Shown: positions 26,266 to 35,765, counted from the stretch's first letter. The stretch is 64,000 nt of DNA from Pseudomonas sp. RIT-PI-r (GCF_001297015.1 NZ_LIGE01000010.1:1-64000), one strand, 5' to 3'. Numbers and translations are program-made. Notes: generated from the letters alone by a model not told the origin.

Positions 26266-28911
26266 TCAGCAGTCCAGTGGGTTGCGTTTTTCCGGGTCGA
26301 TGCCGAACTTGGTGATGGCTTCAGCCACAACCTTAGGTTCGATATCACCACGGTCAGCCAATGCTTCCAGGGCTGCCAACACCACGAAATGACGGTCGAC
26401 TTCGAAGAAATGACGCAGTTTCTTGCGGCTGTCGCTGCGGCCGAAACCGTCGGTGCCCAGGACTTTGAATTCCTTGGACGGTACCCACTGACGGATCTGC
26501 TCGGCGAACAGCTTCATGTAGTCGGTAGAGGCAATGACCGGACCCTTACGGCCGTTCAGGCACTCTTCGACGTAGCTCAGCTTAGGCTTCTGGCCAGGCT
26601 TCAGACGGTTGCTGCGCTCGACAGCGAGGCCGTCGCGACGCAGTTCGTTGAAGCTGGTAACGCTCCACACGTCAGCGCCAACGTTGAACTCTTCACGCAG
26701 AATCTTCGCCGCTTCACGGACTTCACGCAGGATGGTGCCGGAGCCCATCAGCTGGACGTGGTGCGCCGCATCGCGGGTGTCTTCTTCGAGCAGGTACATG
26801 CCTTTCTTGATGCCTTCTTCGGCACCGGCCGGCATGGCTGGCTGCTGGTACGACTCGTTCATCACGGTGATGTAGTAGAAGATGTCCTGTTGCTCTTCGG
26901 TCATCTTCTTCATGCCGTCCTGAATGATCACCGCCAGCTCGTAGCCGTAGGTCGGATCGTAGGTGCGGCAGTTCGGGATGGTCGCGGCCAGCAGGTGGCT
27001 GTGACCGTCTTCGTGTTGCAGACCTTCACCGTTCAGGGTGGTCCGGCCGGCGGTGCCGCCGATCAGGAAGCCACGGGTACGGCTGTCGCCAGCGGCCCAG
27101 GCCAGGTCACCGATACGCTGGAAGCCGAACATCGAGTAGAAGATGTAGAACGGCAGCATCGGCTGGTTGTGGCTGGAGTACGAAGTACCGGCAGCGATGA
27201 ACGAGCTCATGGCGCCTGCTTCGTTGATGCCTTCTTCAAGGATCTGACCTTTCTGGTCTTCCTTGTAGAACATCACCTGGTCTTTATCGACTGGCTCGTA
27301 GAGCTGGCCGACGGACGAGTAGATACCGAGCTGACGGAACATGCCTTCCATACCGAAGGTACGGGCTTCGTCCGGGATGATCGGAACGATGCGCGGGCCG
27401 ATTTCCTTGTCCTTGACCAGTTGCGCGAGGATCCGCACGAAGGCCATGGTGGTGGAAATTTCACGGTCGCCGGAACCGTCAAGGATGGCCTTGAGGGTGT
27501 CCAGGTCCGGCGTCGGCACGCTGAAGCTTTGTGCGCGGCGCTGAGGTACGAAACCGCCCAGTGCAGTGCGACGCTCGCTGAGGTAGCGGGCTTCGGCGCT
27601 GTTTGGCTCTGGCTTGAAGAACGGCAGGTTCTCCAGCTCTTCGTCCTTGACCGGGATGTCGAAACGATCGCGGAACAACTTCAGGCTGTCGACGTCGACT
27701 TTCTTGGTGTTGTGCGCAGTGTTTTTCGCTTCGCCGGCACCGGTGCCATAACCCTTGATGGTCTTGGCCAGGATAACGGTTGGTTGTTCTTTGTGGTTGA
27801 CCGCTTCGTGGTACGCCGCGTAGACCTTGTACGGGTCGTGGCCGCCACGGTTGAGTTTCCAGATCTCGTCGTCGGACAGATCAGCAACCATCGCCTTGAG
27901 TTCTGGCGTGTTGAAGAAATGTTCACGGACGAACGCGCCGTCTTTGGCTTTGTAGTTCTGGTACTCGCCGTCGATGACTTCGTCCATACGACGTTGCAGG
28001 ATGCCGTCGACGTCTTTGGCCAGCAGTGGGTCCCAGAAACGGCCCCAGATGACTTTGGTCACGTTCCACTGAGCACCGCGGAACACGCCTTCGAGTTCCT
28101 GGATGATCTTGCCGTTGCCGCGAACCGGGCCGTCGAGGCGCTGCAGGTTGCAGTTGATGACGAAGATCAGGTTGTCCAGCTTCTCGCGGCCGGCCAGGGA
28201 GATCGCGCCCAGGGATTCCGGCTCGTCGCACTCGCCGTCGCCCAGGAAGCACCAGACTTTCTGTTTGCCCGGCTGGATGAAACCGCGGTGTTCCAGGTAC
28301 TTCATGAAACGTGCCTGGTAGATCGCTTGAATCGGGCCCAGACCCATCGATACGGTCGGGAACTGCCAGAAGTCAGGCATCAGCCAAGGGTGAGGGTAGG
28401 ACGACAGGCCCTGACCGTCGACTTCCTGGCGGAAGTTGTTCATCTGGTCTTCGGTGATGCGGCCTTCCATGAACGCACGGGCGTAAACGCCTGGCGAGGT
28501 GTGGCCCTGGAAGTAGATCAGGTCGCCGCCGTGTTCGTCGGTCGGGGCCTGGAAGAAGTAGTTGAAGCCGATGTCATACAGGGTCGCACTGGAAGCGAAG
28601 CTGGAGATGTGACCACCCAGGTCAGAATCTTTCAGGTTCGTACGCATTACCATGGCCATCGCGTTCCAGCGCACCAGCGAGCGAATGCGGCGTTCCATGA
28701 ACAGGTCGCCAGGCATGCGTGCTTCGTGGGTTACCGGGATGGTGTTGCGGTAAGGCGTGGTGATGGCGTAAGGGAGCTGCGAACCGCTGCGGGTTGCGAG
28801 TTCACCCATACGGGTCATCAGATAGTGAGCACGGTCTTCGCCTTCTTTGTCGAGAACCGATTCCAGGGCGTCCAGCCATTCCTGGGTTTCGACGGGATCG
28901 AGGTCTTGCAT
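26266..28911 (-). CDS. aceE: Pyruvate dehydrogenase E1 component (homodimeric type)
   Basis: Thiamine-diphosphate enzyme that decarboxylates pyruvate and acetylates the E2 lipoyl group, linking glycolysis to the TCA cycle. 881 residues, the usual length for the gammaproteobacterial single-chain E1. The TPP/Mg motif runs from GDGECDEPESLGA (224-236) to VINCNLQRLDG; the N-terminus has GDLFMERRIRSLVRWNAMAMV and GGHISSFASSATLYDIGFNY. GGAGC precedes the start. It is the first gene of an aceE-aceF operon; two palindromes 112-177 bp upstream are candidate operators. Confidence 0.97.
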   Translation of the reverse strand: MQDLDPVETQEWLDALESVLDKEGEDRAHYLMTRMGELATRSGSQLPYAITTPYRNTIPVTHEARMPGDLFMERRIRSLVRWNAMAMVMRTNLKDSDLGGHISSFASSATLYDIGFNYFFQAPTDEHGGDLIYFQGHTSPGVYARAFMEGRITEDQMNNFRQEVDGQGLSSYPHPWLMPDFWQFPTVSMGLGPIQAIYQARFMKYLEHRGFIQPGKQKVWCFLGDGECDEPESLGAISLAGREKLDNLIFVINCNLQRLDGPVRGNGKIIQELEGVFRGAQWNVTKVIWGRFWDPLLAKDVDGILQRRMDEVIDGEYQNYKAKDGAFVREHFFNTPELKAMVADLSDDEIWKLNRGGHDPYKVYAAYHEAVNHKEQPTVILAKTIKGYGTGAGEAKNTAHNTKKVDVDSLKLFRDRFDIPVKDEELENLPFFKPEPNSAEARYLSERRTALGGFVPQRRAQSFSVPTPDLDTLKAILDGSGDREISTTMAFVRILAQLVKDKEIGPRIVPIIPDEARTFGMEGMFRQLGIYSSVGQLYEPVDKDQVMFYKEDQKGQILEEGINEAGAMSSFIAAGTSYSSHNQPMLPFYIFYSMFGFQRIGDLAWAAGDSRTRGFLIGGTAGRTTLNGEGLQHEDGHSHLLAATIPNCRTYDPTYGYELAVIIQDGMKKMTEEQQDIFYYITVMNESYQQPAMPAGAEEGIKKGMYLLEEDTRDAAHHVQLMGSGTILREVREAAKILREEFNVGADVWSVTSFNELRRDGLAVERSNRLKPGQKPKLSYVEECLNGRKGPVIASTDYMKLFAEQIRQWVPSKEFKVLGTDGFGRSDSRKKLRHFFEVDRHFVVLAALEALADRGDIEPKVVAEAITKFGIDPEKRNPLDC

Positions 28912-29022
28912 GGCTTGCTCCAGGGCGGAAAGGCTTCCAGAATCGGTTGCCTGAGTTTGCGACTGGCCTTGTGGGCAGACGATTTAAAATTCTTGGATTG
29001 CCGACAGGTTGTTCCGGCGGCG

Positions 29023-29037
29023 TGTAGTTTTACTACA
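29023..29037. promoter_or_regulatory. Palindromic operator candidate 1 upstream of aceE
   Basis: TGTAGTTTTACTACA, a perfect palindrome of TGTAGT/ACTACA around TTT. It is 112 bp upstream of aceE. The form resembles TGTAATwwwATTACA-type HexR (RpiR family) sites described in gammaproteobacteria; the regulator is inferred. Confidence 0.55.
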
Positions 29038-29075
29038 AATCTTTGAGCATTTCAGCCTTTCGGATGTATAGACGA

Positions 29076-29088
29076 GTAGTAAAACTAC
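29076..29088. promoter_or_regulatory. Palindromic operator candidate 2 upstream of aceE
   Basis: GTAGTAAAACTAC, the reverse complement of the core of site 1, 53 bp away (about five helical turns). It is flanked by a wider inverted repeat, AGCCTTTC (about 29054) and GAAAGGCT (about 29093). Minus-strand TATACAT between the two sites could be a -10 box. Confidence 0.55.
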
Positions 29089-29295
29089 AGATGAAAGGCT
29101 TGTGGCCTCCGACTGCGTTGTGAGAATAATCGTTAAGGTTGGTCGATTACCATCCGTAAAAGGTGAAACTTTGATGCTGGATGCTAAAGAAGAAGAAATT
29201 TCAGCTATTTCTAACTTTTGTTCGACAGTCCTTCACGTAGCGGGTTTTCATCATTCACTACAAGCGGCCATTTACACGCCGATCAAGGATAGACC

Positions 29296-32235
29296 ATGAC
29301 CCTGCCCGTGCTTGCCGAACTGCCTGCCATTCTCCTGCCGTTGGTCACTCGATCCGAGCAGTCGTTCCGTACGGCCGTCGCCGCGCTTGAAGACGATCAC
29401 GGCTTTGCCAACTGGACGCCAGAGCGCTGGGCGCAGTTCGCCCGCGTCACCGCCGCCAGCGAGTTTGTCATTGAACAGAGCGTTCGTGACCCTTTGATGT
29501 TGTTGGCGCTGGTGCAGTCCGGCGAGCTCGACCGGCCTTTTGCGCCGGGTGAATTGTGTGCGCAGATTTCTGCTGCCGTAAACGCGGCGCAAAGCGAAGA
29601 CGAACTCGGTCGCGCCCTGCGCCGTCAGCGCGCCCGCCATCAGGTGCGGATCATCTGGCGTGACCTCACCCGTCAGGCCGATCTGGTGCAGACCTGCCGC
29701 GATCTCTCGGACATGGCCGACGCCACCATCGACCAGGCTTATCAATGGTTGTACAGCCGCCATTGCGAACAATTCGGTACGCCGACCGGGCGCCGCAGCG
29801 GTTTGCCGCAGCCGATGGTCATCCTTGGCATGGGCAAGCTCGGCGCCGTCGAGTTGAACCTGTCTTCCGACATCGACCTGATTTTCGCCTACCCCGAGGG
29901 CGGCGAAACGGTGGGCGTGAAACGCTCGCTGGATAATCAGGAATTCTTCATTCGTCTCGGCCAGCGCCTGATCAAAGCGCTGGATCCGATGACCGTCGAC
30001 GGCTTCGTGTTCCGCGTCGACATGCGCTTGCGCCCATACGGTTCGTCCGGCGCGCTGGTGTTGAGTTTCAACGCGCTGGAGCAGTATTACCAGGATCAGG
30101 GCCGCGACTGGGAACGCTACGCGATGATCAAGGCGCGGGTGGTGGCTGGCGATCAGGTTGCGGGGGCGCAGTTGCTCGACATGCTGCGACCATTCGTCTA
30201 TCGGCGTTACCTGGACTTCTCGGCGATCGAAGCGCTGCGCACCATGAAGCAGTTGATCCAGCAGGAAGTGCGGCGCAAAGGCATGGCCGACAACATCAAG
30301 CTCGGCTCCGGTGGTATCCGGGAAGTCGAGTTCATCGCTCAGGCCTTTCAGTTGATCCACGGTGGCCGCGACTTGAGCTTGCAACAGCGCCCTCTATTAA
30401 AGGTATTGAGTACGCTGGAGGGTCAGGGTTATCTGCCGCCGGCAGTGATCAGCGAGCTGCGCGAAGGCTACGAATTCCTTCGTTACACCGAACACGCGAT
30501 TCAAGCGATTGCCGACCGCCAGACCCAGATGCTGCCGGATGGCGCGCAGGATCAGGCGCGCATCGCCTTCATGCTCGGTTTCGCCGATTGGGAGGCGTTC
30601 CACGAAAGACTGATGTTCTGGCGCGGCCGTGTCGCCTGGCACTTCGCGCAAGTGATCGCCGATCCCGACGAGGAAGACGGCACCGAAAGTGAAGTGGTGG
30701 TCGGCGGTGAATGGCTGCCGCTGTGGGAAGAAGAGCAGGACGAAGAGGCGGCTTGCCGACAGCTGGAAGAGGGCGGTTTCGCTGATGCGAGCAAAGCCCT
30801 GAAGGCGCTGGCCGGTTTGCGCAGCAGCCCGCAGTTGCGAGCGATGCAGCGACTGGGGCGTGAACGTCTCGATGCGTTTATTCCGCGTTTGCTGGCACAG
30901 GCAGTAGAGCACGCCAATCCCGATCTGGTGCTTGAGCGGGTGTTGCCGCTGGTGGAGGCGGTTGCCCGGCGTTCGGCTTATTTAGTCTTGCTCACGGAAA
31001 ACCCCGGTGCGCTGCGGCGCTTGCTGACGTTGTGCGCGGCGAGCCCGTGGATTGCCGAGCAGATCACCCGCTTCCCGCTGCTGATGGATGAATTGCTTAA
31101 CGAAGGGCGTTTGTTCAAGCCGCCATTGGCACCAGAGTTGGCCGCCGAATTGCGCGAGCGTCTGACGCGAATCCCGGAAGACGATCTCGAACAACAAATG
31201 GAAGCCCTGCGCCATTTCAAACTGGCGCACCGCCTGCGCGTCGCCGCCTCGGAAATCGCCGGCAGTCTGCCGTTGATGAAAGTCAGCGATTACCTGACCT
31301 GGCTGGCCGAGGCGATTCTCGAGCAGGTGCTGGCCCTGGCCTGGCGCCAGACCGTGGCCAAACACGGCACTCCGCTGCGCACCGACGGCACTTTGTGCGA
31401 TCCCGGTTTCATCATTGTCGGTTACGGGAAAGTCGGCGGTCTGGAACTGGGACATGGTTCGGACCTGGATCTGGTGTTCATCCACGACGGCGACCCGCAG
31501 GCGGAAACCGACGGTGCCAAGCCGATTGATGGCGCGCAATTCTTCACCCGACTGGGGCAGCGGATCATTCATTTGCTGACGGCGCAGACCAACTCGGGTC
31601 AGCTCTATGAAGTGGACATGCGTCTGCGTCCGTCCGGTGCTTCGGGGCTGCTGGTGAGTTCGCTCGGCGCGTTTGCCCGCTATCAGGAAAATGAAGCCTG
31701 GACGTGGGAACATCAGGCCTTGGTACGGGCGCGGGTGCTGGTCGGCAGTCAGGATGTCGGTCAGGCGTTCGAGAAGGTTCGCGCGCAGGTGTTGGGCAAA
31801 TCCCGCGATCTGGCAAAGTTGCAACAGGAAGTAAGCGAGATGCGCGCGAAGATGCGCGACAACCTCGGCACCAAGAGCACCGCGGCCGGCACAGCGGCAA
31901 ATGCCTTCGACGCCACGGCGCCGTTCGACCTCAAGCAGGACGCCGGAGGTATCGTCGATATTGAATTTATGGTGCAATACGCGGCCCTGGCGTGGTCGCA
32001 CAGCCACCCGCCATTGCTGCGCTGGACCGATAACATCCGCATTACGCAAGAGCTGGAACGCGAAGGGCTGATGCCCGCCGAAGACGCCAGCCTGTTGCGT
32101 GAGGCCTACAAAGCCTACCGCTCCGCCGCCCACCGGCAGGCCTTGCAGAAGGACCCGGGGGTGATTGCCGGAGACCAGTTTGTCGAAGAACGGCGGCAGG
32201 TTTTGCGGATATGGAAAGAGATGGGGCTAAGCTGA
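29296..32235 (+). CDS. glnE: Glutamine synthetase adenylyltransferase / adenylyl-removing enzyme
   Basis: Bifunctional control of glutamine synthetase by adenylylation and phosphorolytic deadenylylation, in the nitrogen-status cascade with PII. 979 residues, full family length. Two nucleotidyltransferase domains are visible: GMGKLGAVELNLSSDIDLIF in the N half (removase) and GYGKVGGLELGHGSDLDLVF in the C half (adenylylase). Each retains the G-S/D-x-D catalytic pair. AAGGATAG precedes ATG 29296. It is divergent from aceE and followed by a duplicated REPIN and a terminator-like hairpin. Confidence 0.97.
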   Translation: MTLPVLAELPAILLPLVTRSEQSFRTAVAALEDDHGFANWTPERWAQFARVTAASEFVIEQSVRDPLMLLALVQSGELDRPFAPGELCAQISAAVNAAQSEDELGRALRRQRARHQVRIIWRDLTRQADLVQTCRDLSDMADATIDQAYQWLYSRHCEQFGTPTGRRSGLPQPMVILGMGKLGAVELNLSSDIDLIFAYPEGGETVGVKRSLDNQEFFIRLGQRLIKALDPMTVDGFVFRVDMRLRPYGSSGALVLSFNALEQYYQDQGRDWERYAMIKARVVAGDQVAGAQLLDMLRPFVYRRYLDFSAIEALRTMKQLIQQEVRRKGMADNIKLGSGGIREVEFIAQAFQLIHGGRDLSLQQRPLLKVLSTLEGQGYLPPAVISELREGYEFLRYTEHAIQAIADRQTQMLPDGAQDQARIAFMLGFADWEAFHERLMFWRGRVAWHFAQVIADPDEEDGTESEVVVGGEWLPLWEEEQDEEAACRQLEEGGFADASKALKALAGLRSSPQLRAMQRLGRERLDAFIPRLLAQAVEHANPDLVLERVLPLVEAVARRSAYLVLLTENPGALRRLLTLCAASPWIAEQITRFPLLMDELLNEGRLFKPPLAPELAAELRERLTRIPEDDLEQQMEALRHFKLAHRLRVAASEIAGSLPLMKVSDYLTWLAEAILEQVLALAWRQTVAKHGTPLRTDGTLCDPGFIIVGYGKVGGLELGHGSDLDLVFIHDGDPQAETDGAKPIDGAQFFTRLGQRIIHLLTAQTNSGQLYEVDMRLRPSGASGLLVSSLGAFARYQENEAWTWEHQALVRARVLVGSQDVGQAFEKVRAQVLGKSRDLAKLQQEVSEMRAKMRDNLGTKSTAAGTAANAFDATAPFDLKQDAGGIVDIEFMVQYAALAWSHSHPPLLRWTDNIRITQELEREGLMPAEDASLLREAYKAYRSAAHRQALQKDPGVIAGDQFVEERRQVLRIWKEMGLS

Positions 32236-32237
32236 AA

Positions 32238-32490
32238 CGCAGATGTAAGAATGAATGCAAAACCCTGTGGGAGTGAGCCTGCTCGCGATAGCGGAGTATC
32301 AGACGACAACAATGTTGAATGTAACGACCCCATCGCGAGCAGGCTCACTCCTACAATGGATCTGCGGTGAGTCGCAGATGTGTGAATAGATGCAAAACCA
32401 TGTAGGAGCGAGCCTGCTCGCGATAGCGGAGTAACAGTCGACAGAAATGTTGAAGGTAATGACCCATCGCAAGCCGCCGGTGTTCCCACA
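32238..32490. repeat. Tandemly duplicated REPIN with flanking sequence
   Basis: CGCAGATGTAAGAATGAATG (32238) and CGCAGATGTGTGAATAGATG (32373) start two copies about 135 bp apart, each followed by TGCAAAACC and a REPIN (first REPIN about 32266-32356). In the second copy the right arm has decayed (CATCGCAAGCCGCCGGTG in place of CATCGCGAGCAGGCTCAC). Confidence 0.85.
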
Positions 32491-32504
32491 GTGATTATCG
32501 AGGC

Positions 32505-32537
32505 GGGGAGGCGTAAATGCCTCCCCGGTTCGTTTTT
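32505..32537 (+). terminator. Terminator-like hairpin between glnE and waaF
   Basis: GGGGAGGC (32505-32512) and GCCTCCCC (32519-32526) form a perfect 8-bp stem around GTAAAT, followed by GGTTCGTTTTT. It ends ten bases before the waaF ATG, so it is either the glnE terminator or an attenuator in the waaF leader. Confidence 0.7.
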
Positions 32538-32546
32538 GGAAACCAC

Positions 32547-33581
32547 ATGAATATTCTGATCGTTGGGCCCAGTTGGGTCGGTGACATGGTGATGGCGCAG
32601 ACACTGTTTCAGTGTCTCAAACAGCGCCACCCGCAATGCGAAATCGACGTGCTGGCCCCCGAGTGGAGCCGGCCGATCCTTGAGCGCATGCCCGAAGTGC
32701 GCAAGGCCTTGAGCTTTCCGCTCGGCCACGGCGCGCTGGAATTGGCGACGCGTCGACGCATCGGCAAATCCCTGCGCGGTCAGTACGATCAGGCGATTCT
32801 GCTGCCCAACTCGCTGAAATCGGCGCTGGTGCCGTTCTTCGCCGGCATCCCGAAGCGCACCGGTTGGCGCGGCGAATTCCGCTACGGTCTGCTCAACGAC
32901 GTGCGCACCCTCGATAAAGAACGCTATCCGCTGATGATCGAGCGTTTCATGGCCCTGGCCTATGAGCCGAACGCCGAACTGCCGAAACCGTATCCACGCC
33001 CAAGCCTGCAAATCGATCCGGTCACCCGCGAAGCAGCGCTGGCCAAATTCGGCCTGAGCCTCGATCGTCCGGTGTTGGCTCTGTGCCCCGGCGCCGAGTT
33101 CGGCGAATCCAAGCGCTGGCCGTCCGAGCATTACGCCAAAGTCGCCGAAGCGCGTATTCGCGAAGGCTGGCAGGTGTGGCTGTTCGGCTCGAAAAACGAT
33201 CACGCGGTCGGCGAAGACATCCGCGCGCGGCTGATCCCGGGCCTGCGCGAAGAATCGGTCAATCTCAGTGGCGGCACCTCGCTGGCCGAGGCCATTGATT
33301 TGATGTCCTGCGCCGACTCGGTGGTGTCCAACGACTCCGGTCTGATGCACGTCGCCGCTGCGCTGAACCGCCCATTGGTGGCGGTCTACGGCTCGACGTC
33401 GCCGGGCTTTACCCCGCCGTTGGCCGAGCACGTCGAAGTGGTCCGGCTGGGGCTTGATTGCAGCCCGTGTTTCGACCGTACCTGCCGCTTCGGCCATTAC
33501 AACTGCCTGCGCCAACTGATGCCGGACGCAGTCAACGATGCCTTGCAGAAACTGCAGGGCTCCGTGGTCGAGGTTCATTAA
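32547..33581 (+). CDS. waaF: ADP-heptose:LPS heptosyltransferase II
   Basis: Adds the second L-glycero-D-manno-heptose to the LPS inner core at the cytoplasmic face. 344 residues, GT9 family. Start MNILIVGPSWVGDMVMAQ is the canonical WaaF N-terminus; an upstream in-frame ATG at 32517 lies in the hairpin and is rejected. The acceptor/donor motifs CPGAEFGESKRWP, SNDSGLMHVAAAL and CFDRTCRFGHYNCL are present. It is the first gene of a tightly packed core operon that continues with waaC one base later. Confidence 0.97.
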   Translation: MNILIVGPSWVGDMVMAQTLFQCLKQRHPQCEIDVLAPEWSRPILERMPEVRKALSFPLGHGALELATRRRIGKSLRGQYDQAILLPNSLKSALVPFFAGIPKRTGWRGEFRYGLLNDVRTLDKERYPLMIERFMALAYEPNAELPKPYPRPSLQIDPVTREAALAKFGLSLDRPVLALCPGAEFGESKRWPSEHYAKVAEARIREGWQVWLFGSKNDHAVGEDIRARLIPGLREESVNLSGGTSLAEAIDLMSCADSVVSNDSGLMHVAAALNRPLVAVYGSTSPGFTPPLAEHVEVVRLGLDCSPCFDRTCRFGHYNCLRQLMPDAVNDALQKLQGSVVEVH

Positions 33582-33582
33582 G

Positions 33583-34644
33583 TTGCGGGTACTGCTGATC
33601 AAGACTTCATCGCTGGGCGACGTGATTCACGCGTTGCCGGCGCTGACCGACGCCGCCCGGGCGATCCCCGGGATCAAGTTCGACTGGGTTGTTGAAGAAG
33701 GCTTCGCCGAGATTCCGACCTGGCACCCGGCCGTCGATAAAGTGATTCCGGTGGCGATCCGCCGCTGGCGTAAAAACATCTGGAAGACCATTACCAGCGG
33801 CGAGTGGAAACGCTTCAAGCAAAGCGTGCGCGCGAACAAATACGACTTGGTCATCGACGCTCAGGGTCTGCTGAAAAGCGCCTGGCTGACCCGTTACGTC
33901 AAAGCGCCGGTGGCCGGTCTCGACAAAGGCTCGGCCCGTGAGCCGATGGCTGCGCGTTTCTATGACCGCAAACTGGCCGTGGCCCGTGGGCAACACGCCG
34001 TCGAGCGTGTGCGGCAGTTGTTCGCCATCGCCCTTGGCTACGACTTGCCGAAAGGCTTGGGCGATTACGGCCTCAACGTCGAGCGTCTGGTCGAGCTGCC
34101 GCGCAAAAACGCTTTTGTGGTGTTTCTTCACGGCACGACTTGGGACACCAAACACTGGCCGGAAAGCTACTGGCGCGAACTGACCGAACGCGTCGGCTAT
34201 CTTGGCGTCGGCGTCAAACTGCCGTGGGGCAACCCGCAGGAAAAGGCCCGTGCCGAGCGTATTGCCGCCGGTTTCAAGCACGCCGAAGTGCTGCCGAAGC
34301 TCAATCTGGCCGGCGTCGGCAAAGTTCTTGCCGGGGCGCAAGCCTGTGTAGCGGTGGACACCGGTCTCGGCCACTTGGCCGCTGCGCTGGACGTGCCGAC
34401 CATCTCGCTGTTCGGCCCGACCAATCCGGGTCTGACCGGCGCCTACGGCAAATTGCAGATTCACCAGGCCAGCGACTTCCCGTGCGCGCCGTGCCTGCAA
34501 AAGAAATGTACCTATCAACCGACCGCGCAGGATGCCCGTCAGTTTGACCTGAAGCGTGAGCAGCCGCTGTGCTTCACGCGTCTGAACCCCGAGCGTGTCG
34601 CCAGCCGACTGAGCACGTTGTTAATGGCTGAGGAGCTGCGCTGA
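33583..34644 (+). CDS. waaC: ADP-heptose:LPS heptosyltransferase I
   Basis: Adds the first heptose to Kdo2-lipid A. 353 residues, GT9. LRVLLIKTSSLGDVIHALPA is the family N-terminus, read from a TTG start at 33583 with GAGGT nine bases upstream; the alternative ATG at 33538 would place 15 unrelated residues inside waaF. Later motifs: HGTTWDTKHWPESYWREL and VDTGLGHLAAALDVPTISLF. Intergenic distance from waaF is one base; its last base overlaps waaG's ATG. The TTG start may keep WaaC expression low relative to WaaF. Confidence 0.96.
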   Translation: MRVLLIKTSSLGDVIHALPALTDAARAIPGIKFDWVVEEGFAEIPTWHPAVDKVIPVAIRRWRKNIWKTITSGEWKRFKQSVRANKYDLVIDAQGLLKSAWLTRYVKAPVAGLDKGSAREPMAARFYDRKLAVARGQHAVERVRQLFAIALGYDLPKGLGDYGLNVERLVELPRKNAFVVFLHGTTWDTKHWPESYWRELTERVGYLGVGVKLPWGNPQEKARAERIAAGFKHAEVLPKLNLAGVGKVLAGAQACVAVDTGLGHLAAALDVPTISLFGPTNPGLTGAYGKLQIHQASDFPCAPCLQKKCTYQPTAQDARQFDLKREQPLCFTRLNPERVASRLSTLLMAEELR

Positions 34645-35765
34645 TGCAATTGGCATTCGTCCTGTACAAATATTTCCCGTTCGGTGGCTTGCAGCGCGAC
34701 TTCATGCGCATCGCCCTCGAATGCCAGAAACGCGGACATCAGATCCGCGTCTACACGCTGATCTGGGAAGGCGATGTGCCGCCCGGTTTCGAAGTGCTGG
34801 TGGCGCCGGTCAAGGCGTTCTTCAACCATCGTCGCAATGAAAAGCTCAGCGCGTGGATGGCAGCGGATCTGGCCAAACGCCCGGTGGATCGTCTGATCGG
34901 CTTCAACAAGATGCCCGGTCTGGACGTTTATTACGCCGCCGACGGCTGCTTCGAAGACAAGGCGCAGAACCTGCGCAATTCGCTGTACCGCCGCTGGGGC
35001 CGTTATCGCCACTTCGCCGAGTACGAGCGCGCGGTGTTCGCCAAAGACGCGAAGACCGAAGTGCTGATGATTTCCGAAGTGCAGCAGCCGTTGTTCATCA
35101 AGCATTACGACACGCCGCTTGAGCGCTTCCACCTGCTGCCGCCGGGCATCGCTCAGGATCGTCGCCGTCCAGCGGATGCTGATGAAATCCGCGCCGGTTT
35201 CCGCGCTGAATTCAATCTCAAGGATGACGAGCTGCTGCTGGTGCAGATCGGCTCCGGCTTCAAGACCAAAGGCGTTGATCGCAGCCTGAAAGCGCTGGCC
35301 GCATTGCCCGCGGAACTGAGAAAGCGCACCCGGCTGTTTGTAATCGGCCAGGATGACCCCAAATTGTTCCAGATGCAGAGCGCGACTTTGGGCCTGGGCG
35401 ATAACGTGACGTTCCTCAAGGGGCGCAGCGATATCCCGCGTTTCCTGCTTGGCGCCGATCTGTTGATCCATCCGGCGTACAACGAAAACACCGGCACGGT
35501 ATTGCTTGAGGCGCTGGTCGCCGGGCTTCCGGTGCTGGTCAGCGCGGTCTGCGGTTATGCCCATTACATCGCTGAGGCCGACGCCGGGCGAGTGCTGGAC
35601 GAACCGTTCGATCAGGCGCAGCTGGCGCAATACCTGACTGACATGTTGAAAGACGACGCTGCACGCGCGGCCTGGAGCCGCAATGGTCTGGCCTTCGCCG
35701 AGACGGCCGACCTCTACAGCATGCCGCAGCACGCGGCCGATGTGATTCTGGCGGAGCACGCTTAA
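34644..35765 (+). CDS. waaG: LPS core glycosyltransferase WaaG (GT4)
   Basis: Transfers the first hexose or hexosamine of the outer core to heptose II. 373 residues, GT-B fold of family GT4. N-terminal MQLAFVLYKYFPFGGLQRDF holds the acceptor-side G-G loop; the C-terminal donor site has IGSGFKTKGVDRSLKAL and the E-x7-E motif in ENTGTVLLEALVAG. It overlaps waaC and waaP at single-base or codon level, so it is part of the same polycistron. Confidence 0.96.
   Translation: MQLAFVLYKYFPFGGLQRDFMRIALECQKRGHQIRVYTLIWEGDVPPGFEVLVAPVKAFFNHRRNEKLSAWMAADLAKRPVDRLIGFNKMPGLDVYYAADGCFEDKAQNLRNSLYRRWGRYRHFAEYERAVFAKDAKTEVLMISEVQQPLFIKHYDTPLERFHLLPPGIAQDRRRPADADEIRAGFRAEFNLKDDELLLVQIGSGFKTKGVDRSLKALAALPAELRKRTRLFVIGQDDPKLFQMQSATLGLGDNVTFLKGRSDIPRFLLGADLLIHPAYNENTGTVLLEALVAGLPVLVSAVCGYAHYIAEADAGRVLDEPFDQAQLAQYLTDMLKDDAARAAWSRNGLAFAETADLYSMPQHAADVILAEHA

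Noticed and set aside
26389..29046. An 885-codon open frame antisense to aceE
   Set aside because: A shadow of the aceE reading frame; composition is that of a reversed gene, and the ends do not fit a gene.
29102..29299. A 65-codon frame in the aceE-glnE gap
   Set aside because: It begins at a non-ATG codon, lacks a ribosome site, and overlaps the control region and the glnE start.
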